Shown piece after piece: positions 15,980 to 27,200 of a DNA stretch of 64,000 bases; position 1 is the stretch's first letter; the number at the start of each line of letters is the position of its first letter. The position numbers and the translations under genes are program-made. This DNA is from Halorubrum rubrum. Its GTDB lineage: Archaea > Halobacteriota > Halobacteria > Halobacteriales > Haloferacaceae. The notes below the pieces were generated by a model, which worked only from the letters and a program-made list of their open reading frames with translations, had not been told where the DNA came from and ran no database searches. The stretch covers positions 1 through 64,000 of the forward strand of contig NZ_JANHDM010000013.1 in the NCBI RefSeq assembly GCF_024494685.1, written 5' to 3'.

Positions 15980-18900
15980 ACCAGCAAGCAAATTCGACGA
16001 ACTAGGGTTGGAACGAGACCCATTCTCGACCACTATCGCGGATGAGGAGATTGCGGCACAGTATAGTTTGGTCGGAAGAGATGATCAGGAGTATCGCCTA
16101 CGTGAATTCGTCCAATCGGGCATTCGTGAGCCCGACCTCATGAAGCGTCGGCTGATTTTCGGAGAATATGGGACAGGTAAGTCCCACCATCTCATCGAGT
16201 TGCGGGACGAGGTAAGAGAAGGCGTTGAGGTCGAGGGGGAAACGTACGAAGCACTAGCAGTATACGTCGGCAACTTAGGCTTGAGTATTCGTCGACTGTA
16301 TGAGAAAATTGTTGAGGAGATACTAGAAGACGAACCTAGACTTCAGGACTACGTAGAGGCACTTCCTGATGTCGAACCGGACAGTAGTGTCGACGAGGCC
16401 TATCAATATGAACGTCTGCAAGACAACGTTGCCACAAACCTTCGGAAAATCGTCACACACGCTAGGGAAGAATTAGGATACCGCTCAGTCTACCTCTTCA
16501 TCGACGAAGCAGAAGATATTGAGGCAGAAAATGACGAGCAGAAGGTACAGCGGTTTATTCGCTCGTTCCTCCACTTTGTTAACGAATTGAACACATCCGG
16601 CCTACATATTCTCCTCGGGTTCTCTCAAGGTGCGCGAATGGCAATTACCCAATACGAGGATGACGACGACTCGCTGGGTAATGCATTAGTTCAAAGGTTC
16701 CAAGGAGACGACATTTATCTCGGCGATCTTACTGAATCGGACGTCAAGGAGATGCTAATTGACCGGATGGATGTTCACCGAACGTCTAACCGTGGTGAAA
16801 TTTCACCGATTGTGGAGGACACTATCGATGTTGTAACTGAGGTTACGGGCGGCCATCCACGATCGATCCTTCAGATATACTCTGAGGCCCTCAACTACGC
16901 AGCGAAGGTAGATGCGGACAGGATTGATGGCGATGCTATCGTTTACGCTCTTAGAGATTTCACCTCTCTTGTGCGTGACGAGGATCTCCTAAGTGGAGAA
17001 GCACTCACCACACTCAAGAAGGGGCTCGAGGATGCACACCCGGACGCACGAGATGACTTCGAGCGTTTGGAGGGCCGCCTCATTGGAGAAGGAGATGCGA
17101 TTCCAGAGAACTCCTTCTCAGACGGCGTTCCTGGCGCTCTCATGAGCCCGATTACTGTTGAGGGAGAGGATGCTGGCGAAATCCGCGTCCTTGAAAAGCG
17201 TGACCGACACGGCCGATACTATTACGTTCTGAGTGAAGAGGCCAAAGACTTCCTCTTCCGCGGAAAAGGTGACGAAGGTACGGAAATACAGAAGCTCGAT
17301 CTTCAAGCAACCAATGCCCCAGATAAATACCAGAGATACCTTTCACGTGGGCTAGCGCTAGCGGTTCAATCGATGGGTAAAGGGAGCCTGCACAAGGATC
17401 CAGTCACCATCGCCTCCGGCCGGTACGAATACGCTCTTTACTTAATTGATGTTGATCGAGGGCCAGGAAAAGGAAAGCCAACTGTCGCCGTTGGGGTCTA
17501 TAACGGTCAAGAGATCCCCGTAGAATTGCTCAAGCTCTACGTCGAAGCCTACCAATCCCGGGGGGCTACCTTCGGTGCGTTGGTGAAGCAAAATCAGCAG
17601 CAATCCGCGGAGGCGAATAAGTATGTTAACGGGCTAGACAGCGAAGAGCGACAGTTTGTCACCGACCGCATTATAGAAGTCAATCTCTCTACCGAACAAC
17701 GTGATAACTTCATTTACGGCAGGTTGTTGGCTCTCGGTGATTCTGAGATTCAAGCTGAAGGAATGGTCGATGGGCACACGTTGATCTCTGAGATCGGCAT
17801 TATCGGTGGCTTACAAGAGACCTTCACTGACACCATCCTTCCATTTCCTGACAAAGTCCATCGAAATGTGATTGATCATTTAGAAAAGAACGACGCCCGG
17901 GAGTTTACGATCGGTGATTTACAGGACGAATTAGAAATACAGAGCTATAATCTAAAATCCGACCATATGATCGGTCTCAAGGACCAGAATCTAGTAGCCA
18001 AATCTGGTCAACGGTGGATTTACCCAGATATTGAGAATGATAGGCCTCCTTGGTACGAGATTTATCGACGACTCAATGAACAGGGGGCGCTAACTATGGA
18101 AGAAATCCAAGCACAGGTCACTACGGATTTTGCCCTTGGATGTTCACGTGGTGACGAGAATGCGATGATTCAGTGGTATCTGGACCATCTCCAGAGACAG
18201 AACTACGTTGAGCCCACGACAGTAGAACGGGAAGGAGAGATTCACGACGCATACGACATAGTTAGTGTCGAGGACCAGTATAATGAAGCTAGGTCCCGGG
18301 CTCAATCTAGGCTGGATGCGGCGCAGGTGCTCTACGAAGAAGCGGTTTCGCTTGACGCCAAGAGTATCAATAGCTACAAGAACCGAATTGAGGACTACAC
18401 CACTCAACTCGATCAGTTTGATGAAGTTTTCAACCCGACCCACAACGACCTGAACGAGGTTCGGGCCCTCATCGATGATATTGTGGGACTAGAGGAAGAC
18501 CTGGAAGATACTGTCTCTGACCGCAAAGAGAAGATCATCGGTAACGCAGTTTCAGTTCGGGACGATATTGACGATCTTCGACGGAAAATTTCGAAATCTG
18601 ATGTAGAGGGCTCATTCGGGTCTCAGCTTGATGACTACGATGACGAGTTGGGAGAACTGGATACGGAACTTGAGTCTCTCATTGATAACGAGCAGTATGA
18701 GCGGCTTGCGAAACGAACTGGGAGCATCGATGACCGGGTAGATACGATAGACGATGAGGTTGAGCAACTTCTGGGAGTCAAGTCGAAATGTACTGAGAAA
18801 TACAAGCAACTCCGTGACATAGCGGACAGCGCGAAAGACCATATCGACGCTATTGCAGCAGACAACTCTTCGCACGCGGAACTAGAAGAGCAACTTGAGA

Positions 18901-19364
18901 CAATTGAATCCCGATTTGACGATTACCGAGATCAGTTCAACAGTGGCGAATTCCAGGTTGCCCTCAGCACCCTCGAAGAGATTGAACCAGAGCTCAAGTC
19001 ACTCAAAGATCAGGCACAAGGGATTGAGCAGCAGCAACAACAGTATCTAAAACAGCTCGATGACCTCGACCCGGAAATATCCGACGAGGAAGGGAAAGAC
19101 CTGCTTGAAGAAGCACGGAAAACCGTAAAGAAGGGCGACTTCGCCACGGCGCCGACACTCATTGACGACCTTCGTGAACGTGCAAAAGGGCCGACTCGGC
19201 GTGAGCAATTTGTCGCTGCCTTGCGTGAGTATGATGGGAGTTTCACGAAGATCGTCACTGAGACAGACTTCAATGAGACAGAAGCGTTTAGTCAACTCAA
19301 AGATGTCTACTCGGACTCTACGAGTGACATCGAGGACATAACGGTCGTGATGACCAATGAGTAA
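15972..19364 (+). CDS. large AAA ATPase with coiled-coil C-terminus (DpdH-like role)
   Basis: A 1130-aa protein (ATG at 15972). The N-terminal ATPase has GLERDPFSTT, Walker A FGEYGTGKSHH around residues 60-70, and Walker B VYLFIDEAEDIE around 172-183. From about residue 770 to 1090 it is mostly charged coiled coil (RSRAQSRLDAAQVLYEEAV onward), like SMC- or BREX-type motor proteins. It overlaps both neighbours by 8 bp. The ATPase core resembles that of the 385-aa protein at 3.9 kb. Probably the motor or sensor of the restriction complex; function inferred. Confidence 0.75.
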   Translation: MSEPASKFDELGLERDPFSTTIADEEIAAQYSLVGRDDQEYRLREFVQSGIREPDLMKRRLIFGEYGTGKSHHLIELRDEVREGVEVEGETYEALAVYVGNLGLSIRRLYEKIVEEILEDEPRLQDYVEALPDVEPDSSVDEAYQYERLQDNVATNLRKIVTHAREELGYRSVYLFIDEAEDIEAENDEQKVQRFIRSFLHFVNELNTSGLHILLGFSQGARMAITQYEDDDDSLGNALVQRFQGDDIYLGDLTESDVKEMLIDRMDVHRTSNRGEISPIVEDTIDVVTEVTGGHPRSILQIYSEALNYAAKVDADRIDGDAIVYALRDFTSLVRDEDLLSGEALTTLKKGLEDAHPDARDDFERLEGRLIGEGDAIPENSFSDGVPGALMSPITVEGEDAGEIRVLEKRDRHGRYYYVLSEEAKDFLFRGKGDEGTEIQKLDLQATNAPDKYQRYLSRGLALAVQSMGKGSLHKDPVTIASGRYEYALYLIDVDRGPGKGKPTVAVGVYNGQEIPVELLKLYVEAYQSRGATFGALVKQNQQQSAEANKYVNGLDSEERQFVTDRIIEVNLSTEQRDNFIYGRLLALGDSEIQAEGMVDGHTLISEIGIIGGLQETFTDTILPFPDKVHRNVIDHLEKNDAREFTIGDLQDELEIQSYNLKSDHMIGLKDQNLVAKSGQRWIYPDIENDRPPWYEIYRRLNEQGALTMEEIQAQVTTDFALGCSRGDENAMIQWYLDHLQRQNYVEPTTVEREGEIHDAYDIVSVEDQYNEARSRAQSRLDAAQVLYEEAVSLDAKSINSYKNRIEDYTTQLDQFDEVFNPTHNDLNEVRALIDDIVGLEEDLEDTVSDRKEKIIGNAVSVRDDIDDLRRKISKSDVEGSFGSQLDDYDDELGELDTELESLIDNEQYERLAKRTGSIDDRVDTIDDEVEQLLGVKSKCTEKYKQLRDIADSAKDHIDAIAADNSSHAELEEQLETIESRFDDYRDQFNSGEFQVALSTLEEIEPELKSLKDQAQGIEQQQQQYLKQLDDLDPEISDEEGKDLLEEARKTVKKGDFATAPTLIDDLRERAKGPTRREQFVAALREYDGSFTKIVTETDFNETEAFSQLKDVYSDSTSDIEDITVVMTNE

Positions 19365-22146
19365 TGCAGCGATGGGACAGCATGAGCACCTTGATGCTGT
19401 CAAGGAGATGTGGGAGGTTCTAGTTGACGGGGAAGACCATGATGACCTCCAACAGCATGTCCTTAGATGGGTTGATAATGCTTGTAAGCAGCAGATCAAC
19501 GCCGGTAACTACGATTCTACGGTAGCACTGTCCGACCTGTTCGATCGGTTTCACCGAACCTTCGTACTCGGTGAAAATGAACCGGAGACTGGCGAAAATA
19601 TCGATATTACCTACGTATTCCCTGCTCAGCTAACTACCAAAACGGCCAGCCAGCTACTCTTCCAACACGTCATCGACAAACTTGTCGAAAGGGATGTCTT
19701 ACTCTATGTCTACGACAAACAACGCGTTCGGAGTCGTGTAGCAGAAGTCACTAGGTACTTCGCACTACTTCGTCAGCGGTTCGCTGACCGAAGTGGATTT
19801 GAGCATGCTCCCAGTCTCACGAAGATGGTCAAGATGGACATACAGTCCCGTGAGAAGCCTAAATGGGGCGACCAAGGAATTGACTTGGGTGACAAAATTA
19901 GAGAGATTTTACAGCGCGCAAGTACCGGCGAACCTGCTTCTGAGTTTGGGTCTGTCGGGCGTACAGACTGGCGAGAGGCCACGAATGATGCGCTCACCCT
20001 GATATACAGGCTTTGTAAGCGCCGGGGTATGACCGGGTTAGCTGCATTCCAGGGGAGATCCCTCGATGAACTCTATCGCCGGGCAGTTACCGAACGAAAC
20101 GAAGAACGGGCCCACGTTATTACCGCGAGCACCGGCGGTGGTAAGACAGAGGCCTTCTTGTTCCCGATACTCGCATACAGCCTGACGGCGAACCATGACA
20201 ACATTCGGGTAGGCGGTGTTGACGCTGTTCTTGCATACCCCCGAAAAGATCTGTGTGATAACCAGTTTGAGCGCATCGTCGAGTATCTATACGAGATTGA
20301 ACAGATTATCGCTGCTGACGACGAACTGCCCTATGATTCGCTCCCGATAACAGTTGCTCTCCAACACGGTAGTGCAAGCCAATCCGAGATCAGTTGCCCC
20401 GTTGACGGCTGTGATGGGGGAATGCCGACCGATGAAATGGTCTGTGACAAGGATCCCGCGCATAAGGCTGACTTTGCCCGATCAGATAAGGGAGCCACAG
20501 CCGACATCATCGTAGTCACTCCCGATACGCTTCATCGACGGTTGATGGATCACCGGGGCTACGATCAGTTCTGGAAACACGCGTCACCTCCAAAGTTCGT
20601 TGTCCTCGACGAGGTTCACGTCTATACGAACCAGTACGGAATGCATGTCGCAAACGTAATGCGGCGGTTCCAAGCTGCGATGCGTGAAGTCGATCCTGAC
20701 CAACAACCCAACTTGGTTGCCTCCAGTGCAACAATATCAAACGCTGAACAGTTTACAGAGGCAATATTTGGGGCGCCCAGTGCTAGAGAGATCACTCCCC
20801 GAGGGAAGAACGAAGACATCCCATGGAAGGAGACGAGTAAGGAATTTAGAAAAGAGAGTGAGATTGAAGAAATCGGGTGGGAATATCTCGTATTTATAAA
20901 GGCTACAGACCCCCGAGAGGTCCAGGTTCCACAGGGTGAAGCAAAGTACAAACCTCGGCGTGAATGGGGACCAGAGGACTTCGAAGAGACGAACGTAACG
21001 AATCTCTCGTCCATGATTCAGGTCGCCTTCACGATGTACCATACGATCCTCAAACAGGAGTCTGACGAGGGTCAACTGAAGAACAAAATTCTGGGGTTCG
21101 TTGACTCGATCGATTCCGTCAAAAGACTAGGTGATTATATCCAAGACGCAGAGTCTGGACGAGGTGTCGAGGGTCAGGAGTTATTTACTCTCCGTACCCC
21201 TGATGCTTTCCTGCGAGACGAAGATGAACCAGGGACGAATCCAGACTGCCCCAAGCACCAGTTCAGATCGAATGCAGCATCCCATGAACGGGCGGTCTGT
21301 GAACCACTTCCTCCGAACAAGAACCTGAATCCATGCCCGGTCTATGAGGCAGGTGAGTGCTGGTGGACGATGACCGACGAGCTTGACCTTGAGCCGATGG
21401 ATGTCTACCTGCACAAAAGTGGCCGAACCGAGACTCCGGACGGGACCCGCGTTGAAGACGACAATTGGGACCTTATGGTCACTACTAGCGCACTGGAAGT
21501 TGGGTTCGATCATCCCGGCATAATTGGAACCTTCCAGTACCGAGCACCGATGAACATCCCCGGATTCGTACAACGGAAAGGGAGAGGAGGTCGTGATCCT
21601 GATGATCAACCAATCTCAGTAGTCGTTCTCGGGTCACGTCCTGAAGACGCATTCTACTTCCACCATGAAAACCTGCTCTCTGACCCAGATGAGAGGTACC
21701 TCGAAATCAATCTGGATGAAGAGAACAGGTTTGTTCGAACAGAGCACCTCGTCTCTGCCATCTTCGATTACTTGAACGTCACTGACAACGAAACCGCGGA
21801 CGAGATATACCGAAGATTAGACATTGAGGAGTTAGACGAGAAATTCACACATGAGCAGGATGAGATCACTAACTGGCTCCGCAAGGCGTTCCCGATGGTG
21901 CCCGAGGAGCAGATTACTGCCGTGATTGATGAAATTGGAGACTACATCAATCTAACACAGGCCCCGTTAACACCTGCAAGTGTAGGTGGAGGGGACATCC
22001 AAGAATTCTGGGAGGCAGCACGCTTCCCTAGAGGGACTCGTCAGGCCGATCTCGAGGAGAGCCTTGATGATCTGAAGTTCAAGCGCCGGCTTTTCCAGGA
22101 GATTGCGGCGGGGAATCTCGACTTGGAGAACACTTCCAACAAATGA
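19357..22146 (+). CDS. DEAD-type superfamily 2 helicase (DrmA/DpdJ-like)
   Basis: A 929-aa SF2 helicase. Walker A TASTGGGKTEAFLFP is near residues 256-270 and the DEVH box (VVLDEVHVYTN) near 416-426. A SSATISN motif III follows, and C-terminal motifs are VTTSALEVGFDHP and QRKGRGGRDPDD near 738. A small Cys cluster (CPVDGCDGG...CDKDPAH) interrupts domain 1. Helicases with this C-terminal pattern pair with DUF1998 proteins in DISARM and related systems, and the next gene is such a protein. Probably it unwinds or translocates unmodified invading DNA. Confidence 0.85.
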   Translation: MSNAAMGQHEHLDAVKEMWEVLVDGEDHDDLQQHVLRWVDNACKQQINAGNYDSTVALSDLFDRFHRTFVLGENEPETGENIDITYVFPAQLTTKTASQLLFQHVIDKLVERDVLLYVYDKQRVRSRVAEVTRYFALLRQRFADRSGFEHAPSLTKMVKMDIQSREKPKWGDQGIDLGDKIREILQRASTGEPASEFGSVGRTDWREATNDALTLIYRLCKRRGMTGLAAFQGRSLDELYRRAVTERNEERAHVITASTGGGKTEAFLFPILAYSLTANHDNIRVGGVDAVLAYPRKDLCDNQFERIVEYLYEIEQIIAADDELPYDSLPITVALQHGSASQSEISCPVDGCDGGMPTDEMVCDKDPAHKADFARSDKGATADIIVVTPDTLHRRLMDHRGYDQFWKHASPPKFVVLDEVHVYTNQYGMHVANVMRRFQAAMREVDPDQQPNLVASSATISNAEQFTEAIFGAPSAREITPRGKNEDIPWKETSKEFRKESEIEEIGWEYLVFIKATDPREVQVPQGEAKYKPRREWGPEDFEETNVTNLSSMIQVAFTMYHTILKQESDEGQLKNKILGFVDSIDSVKRLGDYIQDAESGRGVEGQELFTLRTPDAFLRDEDEPGTNPDCPKHQFRSNAASHERAVCEPLPPNKNLNPCPVYEAGECWWTMTDELDLEPMDVYLHKSGRTETPDGTRVEDDNWDLMVTTSALEVGFDHPGIIGTFQYRAPMNIPGFVQRKGRGGRDPDDQPISVVVLGSRPEDAFYFHHENLLSDPDERYLEINLDEENRFVRTEHLVSAIFDYLNVTDNETADEIYRRLDIEELDEKFTHEQDEITNWLRKAFPMVPEEQITAVIDEIGDYINLTQAPLTPASVGGGDIQEFWEAARFPRGTRQADLEESLDDLKFKRRLFQEIAAGNLDLENTSNK

Positions 22147-24275
22147 GCGATCAAACTCCTCTCTCGGAAGCAGATGACCTAACGCAAGAAGAGCGATTGC
22201 TGGCACGACTTAATGGCCTGATTCAATACCAATCTGACCTACTCGATAAGGTCCAGCGTAATCGTTTCCGTCCATATTGCCATATACCAGACCTCTTCGA
22301 ACTTGATCCAGAGGCAACAAGGCCATTTAGCGTTCCTGGTACGTTTATCTCTGAGCAGGTCGGCGGTAACATCAGTGTTGTCAACGCGAATGGCGGCTTT
22401 TTGGCGAATGAGCCGCTTGATCTTATGTTGGGGAGCTTTCTGCCCGGCGGCTACAAACGCCGATGGGAATTCGACCTATGGACTGGCGATTTCGGGCCTT
22501 CATCGAGAAGAGGATTTGCAGATATTAACGACGGGCTGCGCATTCGAACATCCAGCCAACTGTCCGAGATTCTACCACAGAGTGAAGAAGAGCGGTACAC
22601 ACCGTTTGAGCACCCTGTAGATGAGGTAAGCGTCTACATTCCCCAACAGTTCATCGTCTGGAATCCGAGCGTGGGTGAGAACGGAGTGCATACGCACTAC
22701 TATTGGGATTCTGCGAACGGGGTTGTAAGGAACCAGAAACCAGAGGACGTCCCAGAAGAGGAGCTCACGACGCTGAAAAGTGATCCGACCTCGCAGTTCC
22801 TCTGGTTTAAGCACCCCCTTGGACGAGGCGACAGTCCAGAGTCACTGGATTTGTCGACGATGACCGGTGGCCTTATTGAGCAGGGAGAGTTCAACAACGA
22901 CGCGACATTTCTTAAATCGTACTATGCAACCCTGTTGACGTTATACGGCGAAGAGAGGACATTCTCAGAGGTAATTCGCTATCGTCACGGGGAAGATGAC
23001 GCCACTGCATTCGTCGGTAGCCGTGAGGAAAGCCAGGTTCTGATGTTTGATATAGACCGGTCGATAGTCACTGAGTTACTTGACAATGTCTTCCAGAAAG
23101 AAACGCCACTTTTCCGAGACCTCCAATTTTCGCTCTTATACCGTCGATTATGGGATCGCCTGTTCTTCCAAGAGGAGGCTCTCGAGCACGCATTTAGCGT
23201 TACCCCGTTCTATCGTGCCCTAATTGCGGTCGACTACCTCTTTTCGATGGGGTCTGACGGGCCAGACTCGCTATTTGAGGCCAGTGTTAACGACATTGAA
23301 GCACGTCTTCCGAGCCTCTTACCGTCTAGGGACCGACGGTTAGGATTGCTTGATTACGATGACGGGGAAATCTCGACTTATGAGACGCTTCTGGATGAAT
23401 ATGGAGATTCGTTGGAATCCATCATTGAGGAGTGTGCTGACGGCGAGTCAGTGAGGCAATTTGCTGAGCATGTCTTTATCCATTCACTCAAACATGGACT
23501 TGCTTCGTGGGCGGCAGAATACAGTGCCGGAGGTGGTGACTTCGAAGCTTGGTATGACGTGAACTTCGTAGAGACGAGCGGCGAAACCGTTGAGATCGGT
23601 ATCTATGATTCAATTCAAGGCGGTGCTGGTGTGAGCCGTGAAGTCTTCGATGACTTACGCGAGCTATCCGATACTGAACTGCTAAGCGGGCTTGCTGAAC
23701 AGTCGAGCTGCCATATTGGTGCTACAGAAGAGACGTTGGTTTCCTTGCTGAAGGAATACTCTGGAGAGTACGTGTTTGACCTCGCCCAAACGAACGAGAT
23801 TGCATCTGGGCGCGACGTACCCGAGTTCAATGATGTGTTTCAGGACCTTGGAGTCGACTTCTCGTACGCTCGGTACGATGACGTCAAACCGCTACTTCAC
23901 CGACGCCTTAACCGAATTGCCGAAACTCGGGAAATGGCCCGCTTCTATAGCGTTGTTGCTGAGACATATACGACAACGAAGGAACAACTAAACCGCACAC
24001 CACGGCCGGTAGACTTAGTATTTGCTTTGGAGGACCGAACGTTCTTCGACACCCGGGTCAGAGAAACGTATCGTCGGTTTGCGAATAGACGTTCCCAGCG
24101 CCGCGATCTCAGTGAGTTGGCTGAACGAATAGAAGAGGTAACCAAGCAGTGTATTCATGCATGCCCGGACTGTCTAAAACGGGATTCCTGCACACACCAG
24201 TATCGGTATCAAGAACAAATGCTCGACCGCCGTCTCCTCGCACGCGCACTAGCGGTACTTGATGGAGGCAAATGA
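22143..24275 (+). CDS. DUF1998 / DrmB-like helicase partner
   Basis: A 710-aa protein. The C-terminal part carries DUF1998-type features: HSLKHGLASWAAEYSAGG, IGIYDSIQGGAGVSREVFDDL, and a zinc cluster CIHACPDCLKRDSC followed by DRRLLARAL at the end. DUF1998 proteins form a unit with their partner helicase (DrmA-DrmB in DISARM; fused in MrfA). The 4-bp overlap with the helicase gene supports a split version. The N-terminal half (QYQSDLLDKVQRNRFRPYCHIPDLFEL) fits DrmB start regions. Confidence 0.75.
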   Translation: MSDQTPLSEADDLTQEERLLARLNGLIQYQSDLLDKVQRNRFRPYCHIPDLFELDPEATRPFSVPGTFISEQVGGNISVVNANGGFLANEPLDLMLGSFLPGGYKRRWEFDLWTGDFGPSSRRGFADINDGLRIRTSSQLSEILPQSEEERYTPFEHPVDEVSVYIPQQFIVWNPSVGENGVHTHYYWDSANGVVRNQKPEDVPEEELTTLKSDPTSQFLWFKHPLGRGDSPESLDLSTMTGGLIEQGEFNNDATFLKSYYATLLTLYGEERTFSEVIRYRHGEDDATAFVGSREESQVLMFDIDRSIVTELLDNVFQKETPLFRDLQFSLLYRRLWDRLFFQEEALEHAFSVTPFYRALIAVDYLFSMGSDGPDSLFEASVNDIEARLPSLLPSRDRRLGLLDYDDGEISTYETLLDEYGDSLESIIEECADGESVRQFAEHVFIHSLKHGLASWAAEYSAGGGDFEAWYDVNFVETSGETVEIGIYDSIQGGAGVSREVFDDLRELSDTELLSGLAEQSSCHIGATEETLVSLLKEYSGEYVFDLAQTNEIASGRDVPEFNDVFQDLGVDFSYARYDDVKPLLHRRLNRIAETREMARFYSVVAETYTTTKEQLNRTPRPVDLVFALEDRTFFDTRVRETYRRFANRRSQRRDLSELAERIEEVTKQCIHACPDCLKRDSCTHQYRYQEQMLDRRLLARALAVLDGGK

Positions 24276-27200
24276 AGATGATCTATCCGATTCAGGACAT
24301 CGTTGACGACGAGACGCACTATGGCCAGGAAGTCACTATCCGATGTACAGTCGTTGGTGACCCAAGAAGAGGGCAACAAGGCGGAGACAAGACACTGTAT
24401 CCAGTTCGGGTGTCTGGTCAGTTCGAAGGTGATGCCTTCCTCTCGATCTGGCATGAGGATCCTGCTTGGACGGACTCGTTCGGGCGAACCGCATCGTATC
24501 TTCGTGAAATAATCGACGAGGTGCCTTTACAGCAAGACGAGTCGGTCGTCGTCAGGGGGATTCCTAACACACACAACGGCAAGTGGTATTTCAACGTCAC
24601 CGGAATCATAATCCGAGACCCGGATACCGCAATCGGCAAAAGTGAGATGCGCTCCGCTAGCGAGTGCCCCCGTATTTACGACCTTCTCTACGAGAAGAAC
24701 GTATATTCACCCGGTAGGTACGATCTTTCTCCCGGAGCAATCAAAGGTAGAATTGTCCACACATTAGTAGAACACGCCATCGAAGAAGGGGGCAAAGGTC
24801 AATTCAAAGGTGGATGGTCGGAAGCTCAAGTTGAGGCGTCTCTTGAAGAGCTAATTGAGTCAGAGTATTCTATCGAGATGGCTCTGTGTCGGTTGGCATG
24901 GGTGAGCCCCAACCGAATTCGGGAGAACGCGTTAGATGCTGCTACTCGTCTTCTGACAGACGACGAATTTACAAATCGAATCGCTTCAGCGACAGACGTT
25001 AGTGCAGAAGTAGGCCTATCTGCCTCTGTCGGCTTTAATGGCCGCGTTGACCTAATCATCGATGGGACCCCCTATGATCTCAAAACCAACTACAAGCTGA
25101 CCGATAAGACACGGAATCATCACCGATTTCAGCTCCGGGTCTATCTCCTAGCATTCCTCCTCGAAACTCTTGAGACGGGAGAGCGTCTTCATGATCGAAT
25201 TGACAAAGGGGTCGGCGGCTATCTCGTGTATCCGAACCTTGCGAACGAATCGAGCGTCGTGTTGGAAGAAGTCGAATTGCGGCGCCGCGATGTAGAAGAC
25301 ATTCTTTCTCTCCGAAATGAGGCATCTGTTCTTCGCGATGGATTCGGTGTGCCGACGACTTACGGTCGGGATTGTACTGGCTGTACGTTCAAGTCACCGA
25401 CAACCGACCAAGAGGAAAATGAGATTCTTCCATCACCTTGTCAATACTACTGTCAGTCTGAGCGCCGTTGGCCGTGCTTTGAATCAGACGATGAAGGGAA
25501 CATCATATCCCAGTGTCCGCTTTTCGACGATTGTGACCAACGACTCGAATTCCGAGATCCCGCTGTCACCGACCATTACACGGGGCTTCGTCAGGGACTG
25601 AACACTGAGCGAGACCATCGGAAACGATTAGGCTACGAACTTGAGCAATTAGCTCCAGAAACACTGTCAGAGGCAGGGTTACGAATCCCTGATCTCAAGC
25701 TTAACGCCTTAGAGGGCCAACGAAGGATGGTCTTCACGTCAGATGCAGGGCTAGTTCCGTCCTTTACCCCAGGTTCGGGCGTACGTCTCATGCAGACCGG
25801 CACAGAATACTATCAAGAAGCCACATACTATGGCCGGGTTGAGAACAAGTATGTCTTCCAGCTGAAATCAACGCCCAATTCGGCCTTCCTTGATCCTACG
25901 GAGGCGTATGAAGCCGTCCGTACCGTCGCCGCTGATTCTCTACCACGTGAGCTGTTGTCACAACTGGACTACGCTCAGCGAGGAGAGGTATCACCCCTCC
26001 TTGAAACGACAGGAAAGGCCGGCGATAACGAGGACAGTCTTGACCCTTCGGACCTAAATTCTCTTTCCGAGTACACCGACGCAAAGGAATTATATCTGGA
26101 TGTTCCAGTCCGTCGCGAGCGGACTACGCTCGTTACTGATATTGTTACAAAACTTGCCACGCAGCAGTATCCAAGCCCCGCTGGTGGCGAAGAGATACCT
26201 GACGATGAACAACGCGCGTTAATCCTCTGTACGCGGCCTGAAATGACCGACTCGGTCGAAGAGCGACTTTCATCAGTCGAAGGGGCGACTAGAATGGACG
26301 GATTCGCTGGTGGAGCGACGACGGGTCTTACTGGAACGTCTGATGGGCACGAGATTTATGAGGGGCTTCGCGACGCATCTGTCGTGGTTTCATCGGCACG
26401 CTATGCGCTTAGTGAACAGGTATTCCACGCTATGCGAGATGGTGATGAGTCGGTTCGGCCCCATACTGACAAATTCTTCGACACGATCGTAATTGTGGGT
26501 GCGGAAAGTCTTGCAGAACCCCAGTTCCATTTCCTCCAGATTCTCGGCGATCGAGTAGCGGCAATTGGTGACACTCGACGGTCTGGTCCTGAGATTGTCA
26601 GTGGGGAGGCTAGAGAGGCCCGTCTTGACGAGGCGTATTTTAACCGTCTATACCGGCGGTTCGCGAATGTTGAGAGCGACGACAGTCAGAGCATTCAGGT
26701 GAAAGCAGAACTCACTCGTACAATGCAATCTGCATTTTCGGGGCTGGAACTTGACGCTGAGACTATTGACGGAAGTTTCGAATTTAGAGATACGGATGGA
26801 GCAATAGCAACGGCCATCGGTGAAACCTCACTAGAGTATCAAGTACCAACATCCACTGAAGAAGACGAAACCCGCTTCATCCGGCTGGAACCAGTCGAAC
26901 AAGTTGATGCAGTCCATATCTCTCAGTCTCTACAACAACTTAGAACCCTTGACGCGAGCGCACTAACGTTCGGCGAGACATACACAATCCAGGACATCAG
27001 ATTCAAAGTCCGGACCAGTAATCCTATTGATAGCGATCATCATCGTCTGAAGGTCAGTATCCCCGTACATGCGACACCATACCTCCATCAGCGCCTGACA
27101 CAGAATAAAGCCGAAGCTGAAAAGGTAGCTGAAGTTTGTACAAACGTCTCTCCAGATTTGGTTGTTACTCCCTTTGTCGCCCATGCAAATGCCATTCGAG

